Origin: Teredinibacter turnerae
GTDB taxonomy: Bacteria > Pseudomonadota > Gammaproteobacteria > Pseudomonadales > Cellvibrionaceae
Length of the DNA: 64,000 bases
NCBI RefSeq assembly: GCF_037935975.1
Contig: NZ_CP149817.1
Coordinates: 620,001-684,000, forward strand
Direction of reading: 5' to 3'
Shown: positions 36,367 through 46,508 of the stretch, piece by piece
Layout of the letters: each line of letters begins with the position of its first letter
How positions within the stretch are numbered: position 1 is the first letter of the stretch
Notes under the pieces: generated by a model
The model's database searches: none
What the model was told of the DNA's origin: nothing
Seen by the model: only the letters and a program-made list of their open reading frames with translations
Made by a program: the position numbers and the translations under genes

Positions 36367-37702
36367 GGAAAACTCCTTCGCACTGGTGGCGGGTGGCAGC
36401 GGGGTAAGGTTGCGGCAGGGCGGTCAGTAGCGCTTCGCGCCAGCAGAGCCAATCGTGGCCGCCTTCAAATTCCTGGTAATGCGTGGTGTAACCTGATGCG
36501 CTCAGGGCGGCGGACATGCGCTGGCTTTCGCACCGCATATCACTTTCAAAACGGCCTGCTTGCAGCAGAAACTGGACTTCGCCAGCGCGCGCGCGGCCTG
36601 TTGCGGCAAGGCTGGTTGCGGCAAAGTGATCGAGGCGTGCACCTTGTGGACTCTGCCACCAAAACGAGCCGGACTGGCTGATAACGCGGGAGACTGTGTC
36701 GGGAAATAGCAGCCCGGCGTAGCATGCGGCGAGGCCGCCTAAACTCTGGCCGATCAGGGTGATCCCGCGGGCACAGGACGCGGTGGTGATTGCGGACAGC
36801 GGCTCGTCCGGGAAGGGGGTGTTCGCCTGCGCGACTGCTCGCAGAGCTTCGGTATTGCGATGATTGAGCAGAGTGAGTGGTGTAATGTTGCCCTGCCAGT
36901 CCAGCTGCGGCAGAAGCTCGAGCAGCACCGCAAGCCAGAACGTCGGATTGCAGGTGAGTTCGTCGGCGCGGGTATGGCTGTCCAGAGCTTCGATAAACAC
37001 ATATCGAGCGGCGGGCAGCAGACCCGCGTGGGTCTGCTCTCGCAACCAGTTGACCACTGGCAGCTGTTCCGCCCAGATAGCGCCATCGAGAAATATCAGC
37101 AGGGGCAGGTCTGCCTGTGCGCCGTCAGCGTCGTCACAGTGTAATTGCCAGACGCGGCGCTGGTTGTCGAGACAGTGGCTGTGCCAGTGTGCGAGACGCA
37201 ATGGGCCATCAGCCAGAGCGGCGGACCGTGTTTCGCTCGCCAGGCTGCACACCGACGGTTTTAGCAGCAGACGCGAGAGCGCGTGGCTGCCACTCGTGTA
37301 CGACGGCAGCGGGTTATATGGGTCTGCCTCACCGAAGAGGGCAATGGCATTGATCCACCAGGCGCGGCGCTGCTGATGGTGCACCGGGAAGCCGTCGCCA
37401 TCCGCTACGGGAATAAAAAAATAGGAACCCTGCCAGGTCTCCGGCAGACACACCTCCCAGTACCAGACATCGCTGGCGGGAATATGCAGCATGGCGGTGG
37501 GAGCTTCTACCGGGTGAGGCGTGAGCGACCAGCAGTCGATATAGACTGTTTGAATTGCACTGTCCTGCGGTTGGCGCCAATAAAATGTGACGCGACAGTA
37601 ACCGTTGTGCAGCCGTTCGATCAGCGGGGTGCCGCGCCTCGCAATCTGTTGCCACCAGGCCTCACTGCCAATAGCTGCACGAAAATTAGGTGCGTGTTTC
37701 AT
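36350..37702 (-). CDS. fes: Enterochelin esterase-like siderophore hydrolase
   Basis: 450 residues from ATG 37702, which overlaps the RND pump stop (ATGA). An N-terminal Fes domain (about 20-160, VTFYWRQP, WYWEVCLPETWQGSYFFIPV) is followed by an esterase-D-type alpha/beta hydrolase domain with the nucleophile in IGQSLGG and a terminal His in GGHDWLCW. No signal peptide is visible, so it should act in the cytoplasm, cleaving the Ser ester bonds of the imported ferric siderophore to release iron. Its presence fits a tri-ester catecholate product. Confidence 0.93.
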   Translation of the reverse strand: MKHAPNFRAAIGSEAWWQQIARRGTPLIERLHNGYCRVTFYWRQPQDSAIQTVYIDCWSLTPHPVEAPTAMLHIPASDVWYWEVCLPETWQGSYFFIPVADGDGFPVHHQQRRAWWINAIALFGEADPYNPLPSYTSGSHALSRLLLKPSVCSLASETRSAALADGPLRLAHWHSHCLDNQRRVWQLHCDDADGAQADLPLLIFLDGAIWAEQLPVVNWLREQTHAGLLPAARYVFIEALDSHTRADELTCNPTFWLAVLLELLPQLDWQGNITPLTLLNHRNTEALRAVAQANTPFPDEPLSAITTASCARGITLIGQSLGGLAACYAGLLFPDTVSRVISQSGSFWWQSPQGARLDHFAATSLAATGRARAGEVQFLLQAGRFESDMRCESQRMSAALSASGYTTHYQEFEGGHDWLCWREALLTALPQPYPAATRHQCEGVFHVDVQ

Positions 37703-40700
37703 AGCGGAACACCTTCGCCCGCGACTGGATGTATCGGTTGCGCGGAAGACGACAACCAGCCGCGTACCCGGCAAATCCCCAGGTAGGCAAGAGGAACATA
37801 AAAAATAGTGAGCAGGGTCGCGGTGATCACGCCGCCGAGCACCGCAAGGCCAATGGCATGTTGAGCATTGGCCGCGGGGCCCGTGGCCACGATGAGTGGC
37901 ACTACGCCCGCACCGAAACTGAGTGAGGTCATTAAAATCGGGCGCAAACGCAGACTGGCTGCTGTGCGGATGGCGTGGAAAGCGGAGCCACCCCGTTGAA
38001 TCGCGTGTTCAGCAAATTCCACGATTAAAATGCCGTTGCGTGCGGACAACCCGATAGAGGTAAGCACTCCGATCTGAAAGAAAATATCGTTGCTTTGGCC
38101 GCTCAACATCACCAGCACTACCGCCCCTAACACGCCGAGAGGGATCACCAATAAAATAGCGAGCGGAATACTCCAGCTTTCGTACAGTGCGGCGAGACAT
38201 AAAAAGACGAACAGTATCGAAACCGTGTAAAGCAAAGTGGCTGAGCCACTGGAAATTTTGTCCTGGTAGGAAAGGCCGCTCCACTCGTAGTTGGTGCCCG
38301 GCAGTGTGGCCGCCAGTGTTTCGATGCGTTCCATAATGCGCCCGGAGCTGGCACCCGGCGCTGCAGCGCCGGTAATCCGCACGGCGGGCAAGCCATTGAA
38401 CCGGGAAATCTGACCTGGCCCGGATTTCCATTGCTGCGCGGTAAATGCGGAAAATGGCACCATCTCGCCCAGGTTGTTGCGCACCTGCCAATCGTTGATA
38501 TTTTCCGGTGCTGAACGGAAGGGAGCATCCGCCTGAATAAAGACTTTGCGCAACTGGCCGTCGTAAACAAAATCGTTGACGTAGCGGCCACCCCAGGCAG
38601 TGCTCAGGGTTTGGTTGATGGTGTGAAGGTTTAGCCCCATGGCTGAGGCTTTTTGCTGGTCGATGTGGATGTTGAGGTTGGGACTGGATTCGCCGCCGTC
38701 GGCATCGGCGAACATAATGTCTGGCTCATTAGTTAACGAATTTACTAATTGCCAGGCGTCGGCTACCAACGCTTCGCGGCCCCGCCCCGCTACATCCTGC
38801 AGCCAGAATTCAAAGCCGTTGGTATCGCCGAGGCCATCGATGGGTGGCAACACCATGGCAAACACTTTGCCCTCGACCAGATCCGCCAGCGCTCTATTGG
38901 CGCGTGCGGCAATCGCCTGCGCTGAATTTTCCTGGCCCTGGCGCTGTGACCAGTCTTTTAGTGGTACAAAACCGATACCGGCGTTTTGCCCGGAGCCGGA
39001 AAAGCTGAACCCCGATACCGTATAAATACCGGCGATATTTTTTGCCTCGTGTTGCATAAAATAGTTTTCGACTGTGCGCACCAGCTCACGTGTGCGGGTA
39101 TAGCTGGCGCCTTCGGGCAGGGCATAGCGAACCATGACCGTACCCTGATCGTCTTCTGGAATAAATGCGGTCGGCAGCGACTGATACGCCCACCAGGTAC
39201 TGCCTAGCAACACCAGATAAATTGCGCTAAAGCGCAAGGGGCGTTTGAGTAGCGCGGTCACCCTGTGGTGGTAACGCAATTTCACCACAGAAAATAAGCG
39301 ATTGAACGCGCGCGTGACCGGATTGCGTTTGTGCGCGTCTGCCGGTTTGAGCAAGGCGGCGCAGAGTGCAGGTGTGAGGGTGAGGGCAACGACGGCTGAT
39401 AACGCCATTGCGGTTACCAGGGTGACGGAGAACTGGCGATAAATAACACCCACGGAACCGGGGAAGGCGGCCATGGGCAAAAACACTGCCGCGAGCACCA
39501 GCGCAATACCTATTAACACGCGCGTCATGTGCTGCATGGATTTTAAGGTTGCGCTACGGGCGTCGAGTTTTTCCTGCACCATGGTGCGTTCGACATGTTC
39601 GACGACCACAATGGCGTCGTCGACTAATAAGCCGATGGCCAATACCATGGCAAACAGGTTTAACGTATTCAGGCTATAACCCAGCAGTGCAATAACACAA
39701 CAGGTGCCGAGTAATACGATAGGGATGGTGAGCGTTGGAATTAAAGTGACGCGCCAGTTTTGCAAAAATAAATACATCACCAGCACCACCAACACCAGGG
39801 CTTCCGCCAGGGTGCGTAGCACATCGCGAATAGAGCGTTTTACAAAGCGCGACGCATCTTCCGGATAAAATACATCGACACCAGCGGGAAATGTATGGCG
39901 CAACTGGGCGATACGATTTTTTACCGCAGACGCGGTAGCCATGGCATTCGCGCCGGGCGCCATCATCATCGCGAGTCCTGATGCAGGTTTGCCATTGAGG
40001 CGCGATGTGCTGGCGTAGCTTTCGCGTCCAATTTCAATACGCGCGACATCGCCCAAGCGCACGACGTCGCCCTGGGCTCGGGTTTTAAGTACGATGCTGG
40101 CGAAATCGTCTACCGATTGTAATCGCGACATCGCCGTGACGGTGACGTTTAGCTGTTGGCCGTCGCGATGCGGACGCGCGCCCAGTTCACCGACCGGGAC
40201 TTCGGTATTTTGTGCGTGTATCGCCTCTTCCACGTCACTGGGCATCAGTTGGTGAGCGGCGAGCTGGTGTGGGTCCAACCAGATACGCATTGCATAGGGC
40301 GCACCGAAATTGCGGATAGCACCGACGCCAGGTACCCGGCTCAGCGGGTCTTCCATACTACTGCTAATCCAGTTGGCGATATCGCTGTCGCTCAAGCGGC
40401 CACTGGCAGCGTGAAAAACTGCGACCATTAAAAAGCTGTTTTGCAGGCTGTTTACAGTAATTCCACGTTGTTGTACTTGCGCAGGCAGGCGATAACTTAT
40501 TTGGTTAACTTTATTTTGAACGCGCACCTGCGCGACTTCCACGTCGGTGTTTAAATCAAACACCAGGGTGAGCTCCACGACGCCGTCCGATGTGCTGACC
40601 GAATCAAAATACAGTAATCCATCGAGACCTTTGAGAGATTGCTCGAGAATTTGCGTTACGCTGTTTTCGACCACCTGTGCCGATGCGCCCGGATAAACCG

Positions 40701-40842
40701 CTTCAACAAGGACCATGGGCGGTGAAATACTGGGGTATTGACTGACCGGTAAGAACCGCAGTGCGATACTGCCAAGCAACATCAGTGCAATCGCAAATAC
40801 ACCAGCAAGTACCGAGCGTTGAACAAAAATTTTGGCAATCAT
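37699..40842 (-). CDS. RND efflux pump, inner-membrane subunit (siderophore operon)
   Basis: 1047 residues from ATG 40842, overlapping the adaptor stop by ATGA. Twelve transmembrane helices with two large periplasmic loops. The start MIAKIFVQRSVLAGVFAIAL and motifs VEAVYPGASAQVVENSVTQ and [15 protein letters not shown] are HAE1/AcrB-type, the latter bearing the proton-relay Asp pair. Within a siderophore operon it probably exports siderophore or its precursors from the periplasm to the outside, completing the EntS step; general drug export cannot be excluded. No outer-membrane channel gene is in the window. Confidence 0.93.
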   Translation of the reverse strand: MIAKIFVQRSVLAGVFAIALMLLGSIALRFLPVSQYPSISPPMVLVEAVYPGASAQVVENSVTQILEQSLKGLDGLLYFDSVSTSDGVVELTLVFDLNTDVEVAQVRVQNKVNQISYRLPAQVQQRGITVNSLQNSFLMVAVFHAASGRLSDSDIANWISSSMEDPLSRVPGVGAIRNFGAPYAMRIWLDPHQLAAHQLMPSDVEEAIHAQNTEVPVGELGARPHRDGQQLNVTVTAMSRLQSVDDFASIVLKTRAQGDVVRLGDVARIEIGRESYASTSRLNGKPASGLAMMMAPGANAMATASAVKNRIAQLRHTFPAGVDVFYPEDASRFVKRSIRDVLRTLAEALVLVVLVMYLFLQNWRVTLIPTLTIPIVLLGTCCVIALLGYSLNTLNLFAMVLAIGLLVDDAIVVVEHVERTMVQEKLDARSATLKSMQHMTRVLIGIALVLAAVFLPMAAFPGSVGVIYRQFSVTLVTAMALSAVVALTLTPALCAALLKPADAHKRNPVTRAFNRLFSVVKLRYHHRVTALLKRPLRFSAIYLVLLGSTWWAYQSLPTAFIPEDDQGTVMVRYALPEGASYTRTRELVRTVENYFMQHEAKNIAGIYTVSGFSFSGSGQNAGIGFVPLKDWSQRQGQENSAQAIAARANRALADLVEGKVFAMVLPPIDGLGDTNGFEFWLQDVAGRGREALVADAWQLVNSLTNEPDIMFADADGGESSPNLNIHIDQQKASAMGLNLHTINQTLSTAWGGRYVNDFVYDGQLRKVFIQADAPFRSAPENINDWQVRNNLGEMVPFSAFTAQQWKSGPGQISRFNGLPAVRITGAAAPGASSGRIMERIETLAATLPGTNYEWSGLSYQDKISSGSATLLYTVSILFVFLCLAALYESWSIPLAILLVIPLGVLGAVVLVMLSGQSNDIFFQIGVLTSIGLSARNGILIVEFAEHAIQRGGSAFHAIRTAASLRLRPILMTSLSFGAGVVPLIVATGPAANAQHAIGLAVLGGVITATLLTIFYVPLAYLGICRVRGWLSSSAQPIHPVAGEGVPL

Positions 40843-42008
40843 CGCGCGCTGATCTCCAATGCATTCGTCGCCTGCCATGGCGTTACTGTGAGTTGCTGGC
40901 CTTCCTGCACCCGATGGAGTCCTTCCACAATGACCCGTTCGCCTGAGGCAAGCACGCCGGCGATTGCCCAGTGATGGCCCTCGCGTGCCACGATAGTCAC
41001 TGGTCGCCGGGTGGCTTTATTGTCGGAGTCGGCAAGCCACACGGATGCGTTGCCCGCGGCGCTGTATATCACTGCCTGTTGTGGCACCAGCGCAACGTTC
41101 GGCTCTATACCTTGGTTGACCTGAGCGCGTACATACATACCGGGCAGCAATAAATTGTCGGGGTTGGGAAATTTTGCGCGTAAGGTGACCGCGCCAGAGC
41201 TTGGTTCAACCTGCATTTCGGTGAATTGAATATCGCCGTCGTGTGCATAGGGCAAACCGTCGGCCAGCAAAAGTTGAACCTGACCGTCACCGGCATGGAG
41301 AGTGCCGGCTTGCAAGCGGCGTTTCAGCTGAAGAAATTGCTGACTCGATTGCACCATGTCCACATAAATGGGATCGAATTGCTGGATAACGGCGAGTGCG
41401 TCTATTTGTGCGGGCGATACCAGGGCGCCTTCAGTGACGGCAGAGCGACCGATAACCCCGCCAATGGGTGCGCGAATCTGTGTGCGCTCTAAATCGATTT
41501 CCGCTTTTTCAAGGGCAGCGTCGGCGGCGGCGAGTTGGGCGCTTGCCTGCTGGAAACTGGCTTCGGCGAGATCGACTTCATGGGGGGCAATCCCCTGGCT
41601 TTCAGCGAGTTTGCGAAGCCGTGCCAAATGGGTTTCGGCGTTGAACAAGGTCGCAGCGGCCACGTTTCGTTCACCATCTGCGATAGCGACCTCTGCTCGA
41701 TAGCTGTCCGCATTGATTTCGTAAAGTAACTCGCCTTTGTTAACGCGAGAACCCTCACGAAAAAAGCGCTTTTCTATTAGTCCGCCAACTTGCGGTCGAA
41801 TTTCTGCGCTGCGAAAAGCGCGGGTACGACCGGCGATTTCACTGCGTACCGGTAAATTCTGTAAGCGAATATCAAGCGCAGAAACGCGCAGGGTGGACTC
41901 AGCCTTGCTGTGAATTAATTCTTTATGGACTGATTCGTCATGGATGGTATCGCTTTGACAACCGCAGAGCGAACCTAATAACAAAAATGTCGAGAGAAAT
42001 TTTTTCAT
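40839..42008 (-). CDS. RND periplasmic adaptor lipoprotein (siderophore operon)
   Basis: 389 residues. Lipoprotein signal with box LCGC (Cys17). Membrane-fusion-protein layout: barrel-sandwich EIRPQVGGLIEKRFFREGS, a helical hairpin around 100-165, the lipoyl second half AGTQ-like RTQIRAPIGGVIGRS, a beta-barrel and a membrane-proximal domain (GERVIVEGLHRVQEGQQLTV). It would bridge the RND pump and an outer-membrane channel. It starts 12 bp after entA, within the same operon. Confidence 0.93.
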   Translation of the reverse strand: MKKFLSTFLLLGSLCGCQSDTIHDESVHKELIHSKAESTLRVSALDIRLQNLPVRSEIAGRTRAFRSAEIRPQVGGLIEKRFFREGSRVNKGELLYEINADSYRAEVAIADGERNVAAATLFNAETHLARLRKLAESQGIAPHEVDLAEASFQQASAQLAAADAALEKAEIDLERTQIRAPIGGVIGRSAVTEGALVSPAQIDALAVIQQFDPIYVDMVQSSQQFLQLKRRLQAGTLHAGDGQVQLLLADGLPYAHDGDIQFTEMQVEPSSGAVTLRAKFPNPDNLLLPGMYVRAQVNQGIEPNVALVPQQAVIYSAAGNASVWLADSDNKATRRPVTIVAREGHHWAIAGVLASGERVIVEGLHRVQEGQQLTVTPWQATNALEISAR

Positions 42009-42020
42009 GGTGTTACGTCT

Positions 42021-42788
42021 TCAGGCTGAGAGTGTTGCGCCGCCATCAACCACCAAGTTGTGCAGTGTGATGTGGCTGGCGAGATCGGATGCGAGAAACA
42101 GCACGCTGTTGGCAATATCATTGGGGTGCGCGATTTTGCGCAGGGGAATGCCATTCTTAAATGTGGCGAGCGAGCCTTGAATGGTGCGTTCGAATCCCGT
42201 GTCGTTGCTTACCATGTTTTGCAACATGGGGGTGTTGGTGGAGCCCGGCGATACCAGATTGCAGCGCACGCCATAAGCTGCAAGCTCCAATGCGATACAG
42301 TGACTAAAACTTTCCAGTGCAGCTTTTGACGCGCAATAGGCGGCCATACCCATGCGGGGAACGCGTGCCGCATTAGATGCAATATTGACAATAACGCCAG
42401 ATTTTTGCTGTTTAAACTGGGGAACACACTGCTGTATTACGTGAAAAACAGCGCTGACGTTAACGTCCAAGCTGGCTTGCCAGTCGTCCTCAGTCAGTTC
42501 TGTTATTTCCGCAAATCGCAAAATTCCGGCAGCGTTTACCAGTACGTCGATTTGGCCATTTTCAACGAATAAATACTGGCAACACGCGCGAATTTTTTCC
42601 GGTTCGCGCAGGTCACATTCCACCGTGGCAAAGGGGTATTCGTGCTGAGGAAATGCGCAATCCACCCCGGTGACCTGTGCGCCGGCACGGTAAAAACTCT
42701 CGGCTATGGCGTAGCCAATACCGCGTCCGGCACCGGTAACCCACACCTGCTTACCGGAAAAATTTAATGCTTCTACAAGGCTGTTCAT
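42021..42788 (-). CDS. entA: 2,3-dihydro-2,3-dihydroxybenzoate dehydrogenase
   Basis: 255 residues from ATG 42788, overlapping the entB stop (ATGA). Short-chain dehydrogenase: the NAD site TGAGRGIGYAIAESF, NVAGIL-type VNAAGIL, and catalytic YCASK are all present. It oxidises 2,3-dihydro-DHB to 2,3-dihydroxybenzoate, the catechol building block. Context (entC, entE, entB upstream) separates it from generic SDR enzymes. Confidence 0.93.
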   Translation of the reverse strand: MNSLVEALNFSGKQVWVTGAGRGIGYAIAESFYRAGAQVTGVDCAFPQHEYPFATVECDLREPEKIRACCQYLFVENGQIDVLVNAAGILRFAEITELTEDDWQASLDVNVSAVFHVIQQCVPQFKQQKSGVIVNIASNAARVPRMGMAAYCASKAALESFSHCIALELAAYGVRCNLVSPGSTNTPMLQNMVSNDTGFERTIQGSLATFKNGIPLRKIAHPNDIANSVLFLASDLASHITLHNLVVDGGATLSA

Positions 42789-43663
42789 GCGGCACGCTTG
42801 CTTTCTATCAATTGCCACCAACTGTTAAAGGTTGGCTGGCGAGCCAGTTCTTCAAAATGAAAGTCGAGCCCGTGCTTTTTCCATTCACCGATTAATTGCA
42901 TGACCTGAACCGAGTCCAAGCCGTAATCCACCAGGTTTTCATCTGGGTCAAAATCCAATTCGCTTTCATCAATTAACGTGAGTAATTGCTGTTGCAGAGA
43001 TTCACGGGTGAGCGAGGGGGTATCGCTTGCACCTGTAGATATGACCTGGCCACAAGACATAACCTGGCCACATCGACCTGCGACATAGTCCAGCGACATG
43101 CGATGATCATTCTCAGTGAAATCAGCGACTGCATCTGCAATAAAAAACGGTTTGATATCGCGCATAAAGGCATCGAGCGCTGTAGTCAGGCAGCCAATGT
43201 GGGCGTAAATGCCGACGATAATGAGCTGGTCGCGCCGACCCTCCTGCAATAGGTCCTGCAAATGGGTGCGTTGAAATGCACTGTAGCGCCACTTTACTAA
43301 TGTAGTGTCGCCCGGTTGTGGGGCCAGAGCAGGAATAATATTTTGTAGCTGGGGGTTGGCGTCGGTAAGACCAGGCCCCCACATGTCGTTGAGCAGGGCA
43401 CGTTGTGCCGGTGGTTGCTCTGATGGTTGCGCGGTATAAATAATTGGCAGACCCTGTGCGCGTGCCCAGTTCAGAATCAGTGCAATATTCTCGATCACCT
43501 TCTCGAGTAGTGGATTGTTATCGCCGTAATAGCGGGCGAAATAGTTTTGCATATCGTGCACCAGTACAGCTGCGCGAGAGGCATCCAGTGGCCAGTTCAC
43601 CCGGTTTGTCGGCAGTTGGCTTTCTGTGGGAAGCGGATAAGAATTAATCTGTGGAATACTCAT
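42785..43663 (-). CDS. entB: Isochorismatase / aryl carrier protein
   Basis: 292 residues from ATG 43663 with GGAGT upstream. The isochorismatase domain (about 25-210, VLVHDMQNYFARYY, KWRYSAFQRTHL, IVGIYAHIGCLTTALDAFMR) converts isochorismate to 2,3-dihydro-DHB and pyruvate. A C-terminal aryl carrier domain (about 220-290) has the phosphopantetheine Ser251 in DYGLDSVQVMQL. EntE loads DHB there for the NRPS. No phosphopantetheinyl transferase gene lies in the window. Confidence 0.95.
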   Translation of the reverse strand: MSIPQINSYPLPTESQLPTNRVNWPLDASRAAVLVHDMQNYFARYYGDNNPLLEKVIENIALILNWARAQGLPIIYTAQPSEQPPAQRALLNDMWGPGLTDANPQLQNIIPALAPQPGDTTLVKWRYSAFQRTHLQDLLQEGRRDQLIIVGIYAHIGCLTTALDAFMRDIKPFFIADAVADFTENDHRMSLDYVAGRCGQVMSCGQVISTGASDTPSLTRESLQQQLLTLIDESELDFDPDENLVDYGLDSVQVMQLIGEWKKHGLDFHFEELARQPTFNSWWQLIESKRAA

Positions 43664-43688
43664 AATTGGACTCCTTCGGTAAAGTTTT

Positions 43689-45305
43689 TCACAGGCTCTG
43701 CATGTGTGCGCGCAAGGCTTTTTTGTTGATTTTGCCAACCGCGGTTAATGGGAATTCCGGTAACACCGCAATGTGATCCGGCAGTTTGAATTCGGCGACG
43801 CCTTGCGCACGTAAAAATTTACGTACCACAAGGGGCTTGATTTTTTCGTCCTGAGTGACCAGGCAGGCGCAGCTCTTTTCGCCGAGTCGCTCGTCGGGCA
43901 ATGCGACTAATGCGGCGTTAATAATTTGTGGGTGTTTAACCAAGAGATTTTCGATTTCTTCAGCGGCAATTTTTTCGCCACCGCGATTAATCTGGTCTTT
44001 AACACGCCCCACCACACGAATATTTCCGTCGGGCGTTTGCTGTACCAGATCGCCTGAGTAGTAAAACCCTTGATTATCAAAGGCTCGGTTATTGTGTTGT
44101 GGCGTCTTGTAGTAGCCGCGAATGGTGTAAGGACCACGGGTAATCAGCTGGCCGGTGTGGCCAGGTGCGACGTCCTCGCCCTCGCTGTTTATAATGCGAA
44201 TTTCGTCGGCCGGACTCATTGGGCGACCCTGACTGGTAAGGATCACCTTATCGCTGTCATCCAAGCGTGTGTAATTCACTAACCCTTCAGCCATGCCGAA
44301 TACTTGCTGCAATTTGCAGCCAAGTTCAGGGGAGACGCGCCGTGCAGTCGTCTCTGAAAAATTAGCACCACCAACTTGCAGCAACGTCAGGGTACGCAGC
44401 TTTTCGCGGGCCGTTGCCGCGTGGGCCAGCCAGAGGAGAACGGCCGATGGCACCAGCGCGGTGGTATTAACAGAGTGCTGTTCGATAAGTTCGAAGCAAC
44501 GTGTGGGTTCCGGGTTGCTCGCCATAACCAGGGTTCCACCCGCGAACAATACGCCGAGTGCCCCGGGTGAACTGAGTGGGAAATTATGCGCAGCAGGCAA
44601 GGCGACTAAAAATCGGGTGGCGGGCGAGAACCCACAGATTTCCACACTGCGTCTTACGCTGTAAAAATAATCGTTGTGGGTACGTGGAATAAGTTTAGGT
44701 GTACCGGTACTTCCGCCTGACAGTTGAAAGAAAGCAACCTGTTCCGGATTTGTTGGCAGAAAACTATTGGTTGTTTTACTCTCAATGTTCTTGTCAAAGA
44801 CGCGTGTTAGATTTTCGCGGTGAAACAGCGTCAGGCGAATGTTAGTTAATGCCTTTAACTCTTCTAGATAGCCGTCGTCGGCAAACAATGCGTGGTCGCG
44901 AGATGCAATTAACAGGCTTGGCTCTAATTGACGGGCATACTCAGTTAACTCCAACCGCTGATGATTAAACAAGGCGTTAACTGGCGCGATACCCGCTTTG
45001 AGCAATGCAAAAAAAGTAATATACAACTCGGCGACATTGGGCAATTGCACCAGTGCCGTATCACCCGGGCCAAGGCCATGTTCACAGAAATGAAGCGCCA
45101 GCAGCGAACTCGCAGAATCCAGATCACGGTAGGTATAGGTGCGCTTACCGCACACTATCGCGATACTGTCTGAATTGCGGTGCTCGCTTAGAATTTCCGT
45201 GAGAGGCAAATCCAACCAGTAGCCTTTGTCGCGATATTGATGCGCTATATCGTTTGGCCAGGGCGTGAATTCAACAGCGGTGGACGGCAGGTGTTGTTGT
45301 CTCAC
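43689..45305 (-). CDS. entE: 2,3-dihydroxybenzoate-AMP ligase
   Basis: 538 residues from GTG 45305, overlapping the entC stop (GTGA). Start sequence AVEFTPWPNDIAHQYRDKGYW is characteristic of the EntE/DhbE group. Adenylation motifs are present: QLSGGSTGTPKLIPRTHNDY (P-loop), YSGDL, VVGRVKDQINRGGEKI, and the catalytic Lys in VGKINKKALR. It activates DHB with ATP and loads it on the EntB carrier domain. Confidence 0.95.
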   Translation of the reverse strand: MRQQHLPSTAVEFTPWPNDIAHQYRDKGYWLDLPLTEILSEHRNSDSIAIVCGKRTYTYRDLDSASSLLALHFCEHGLGPGDTALVQLPNVAELYITFFALLKAGIAPVNALFNHQRLELTEYARQLEPSLLIASRDHALFADDGYLEELKALTNIRLTLFHRENLTRVFDKNIESKTTNSFLPTNPEQVAFFQLSGGSTGTPKLIPRTHNDYFYSVRRSVEICGFSPATRFLVALPAAHNFPLSSPGALGVLFAGGTLVMASNPEPTRCFELIEQHSVNTTALVPSAVLLWLAHAATAREKLRTLTLLQVGGANFSETTARRVSPELGCKLQQVFGMAEGLVNYTRLDDSDKVILTSQGRPMSPADEIRIINSEGEDVAPGHTGQLITRGPYTIRGYYKTPQHNNRAFDNQGFYYSGDLVQQTPDGNIRVVGRVKDQINRGGEKIAAEEIENLLVKHPQIINAALVALPDERLGEKSCACLVTQDEKIKPLVVRKFLRAQGVAEFKLPDHIAVLPEFPLTAVGKINKKALRAHMQSL

Positions 45306-46486
45306 TGCGCTGCCTCCGCGTCTGCCTGTAAAGGTAGGGCTTTAAGCATGGTTTGCAGCTTAGCCTGAGTTTCCGCCCATTCGGATTCCGGACAGGAGTC
45401 TTCCACGATACCGGCTCCAGCAAAGAGGGAGACCTGGTTTCCGCGCACGATACCGCAGCGAATCGTGACTGCCCATTCACCATTGCCGTCGCTGTCCTGC
45501 CAGCCCACCATGCCAGCGAATAATCCGCGGTCGAAAGATTCCACCAGATTAATAAGTTTGTGTGCCAACGGTGTCGGATAGCCACAAACGGCAGGTGTGG
45601 GGTGCAAAGCACTGGCGATGTCTAAAGCGCTGATATTGGCATTGCTTAAACGACCGCGAATTAAGGTCGATAAATGCCACATGGTTTCGGTGTTCAGTAG
45701 TGACGGTGCAGGGGGGATATCCAGCTCGGCGCAAAAAGGTTGCAATACACGATTTATTTCTTCAATCACGAGTCGGTGTTCGTAGAGATCTTTGTGTGAT
45801 GACTGGAGCGCTAGTGCGGCAGCTGTATCGTCGTCGGTATTGCGCAAACGCCGTGTTGAACCGGCCAGTGGGTTAGAGGTAATCCACTCAGCTTCTTTGC
45901 GGATTAATAACTCTGGGCTGACCCCCACCAATTGACCGCCGTCTTCCAGGGGGACACTAAAATGATAGCCCGTGGGGTTTTGGTGTTGCAGGCTGTGAAA
46001 AAGGGTGTTTGCTGGAAGTTGAGTGTTTAAATCCAGTTCTAACACACGGGAAAGTACCGCTTTGCGAATGTCGCTTAATTGAAAATTTGCGATAGCTTGT
46101 TTTACTGATTGTTTATACCGCGCTTCCTCTGGAAAACTGCGCCGGTTCACGATTTCTATCGGGTCGCGTTTGCTGAACTGGTTAACAATAGGCGTGGTTC
46201 CAAAGTGACTTTCGACGGGAATAAACAGACTGCATGGCTGGGTAAGGTCAAATGGAATAGCGCCAACCACAATTGGGTTTGAGATACCGTTTGCATGTGC
46301 ACGCTGGAACGCGGAGCGCAGAGATTTAGTAAACCGCTGTGTGGTGTTGTGTTCGAAAATCGGGAGGTGAAGATTTTCTGCGATACCGGTAGTGTGCAGT
46401 TTGCGGTGGCTGGAGCAAAACGTGAAGTTGGAAGCTGTGGGAATAGCGTGAGCCGATAAACGTGATTCTGCAAATGTGACGGACAT
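45302..46486 (-). CDS. entC: Isochorismate synthase
   Basis: 394 residues from ATG 46486, with GGAGGTG at a good distance. Chorismate-binding fold: VVGAIPFDL early, LAGSTRRLRNTDDD, the HKDLYEHRLVIEEI helix, ALHPTPAVCGYPT, and the Mg-binding FAGAGIVEDSCPESEWAET. It converts chorismate to isochorismate, the first committed step to DHB. It is the first gene of the operon and sits directly behind a Fur-box promoter. Confidence 0.95.
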   Translation of the reverse strand: MSVTFAESRLSAHAIPTASNFTFCSSHRKLHTTGIAENLHLPIFEHNTTQRFTKSLRSAFQRAHANGISNPIVVGAIPFDLTQPCSLFIPVESHFGTTPIVNQFSKRDPIEIVNRRSFPEEARYKQSVKQAIANFQLSDIRKAVLSRVLELDLNTQLPANTLFHSLQHQNPTGYHFSVPLEDGGQLVGVSPELLIRKEAEWITSNPLAGSTRRLRNTDDDTAAALALQSSHKDLYEHRLVIEEINRVLQPFCAELDIPPAPSLLNTETMWHLSTLIRGRLSNANISALDIASALHPTPAVCGYPTPLAHKLINLVESFDRGLFAGMVGWQDSDGNGEWAVTIRCGIVRGNQVSLFAGAGIVEDSCPESEWAETQAKLQTMLKALPLQADAEAAQ

Positions 46487-46508
46487 GAGACACCTCCGAA
46501 GACTTATC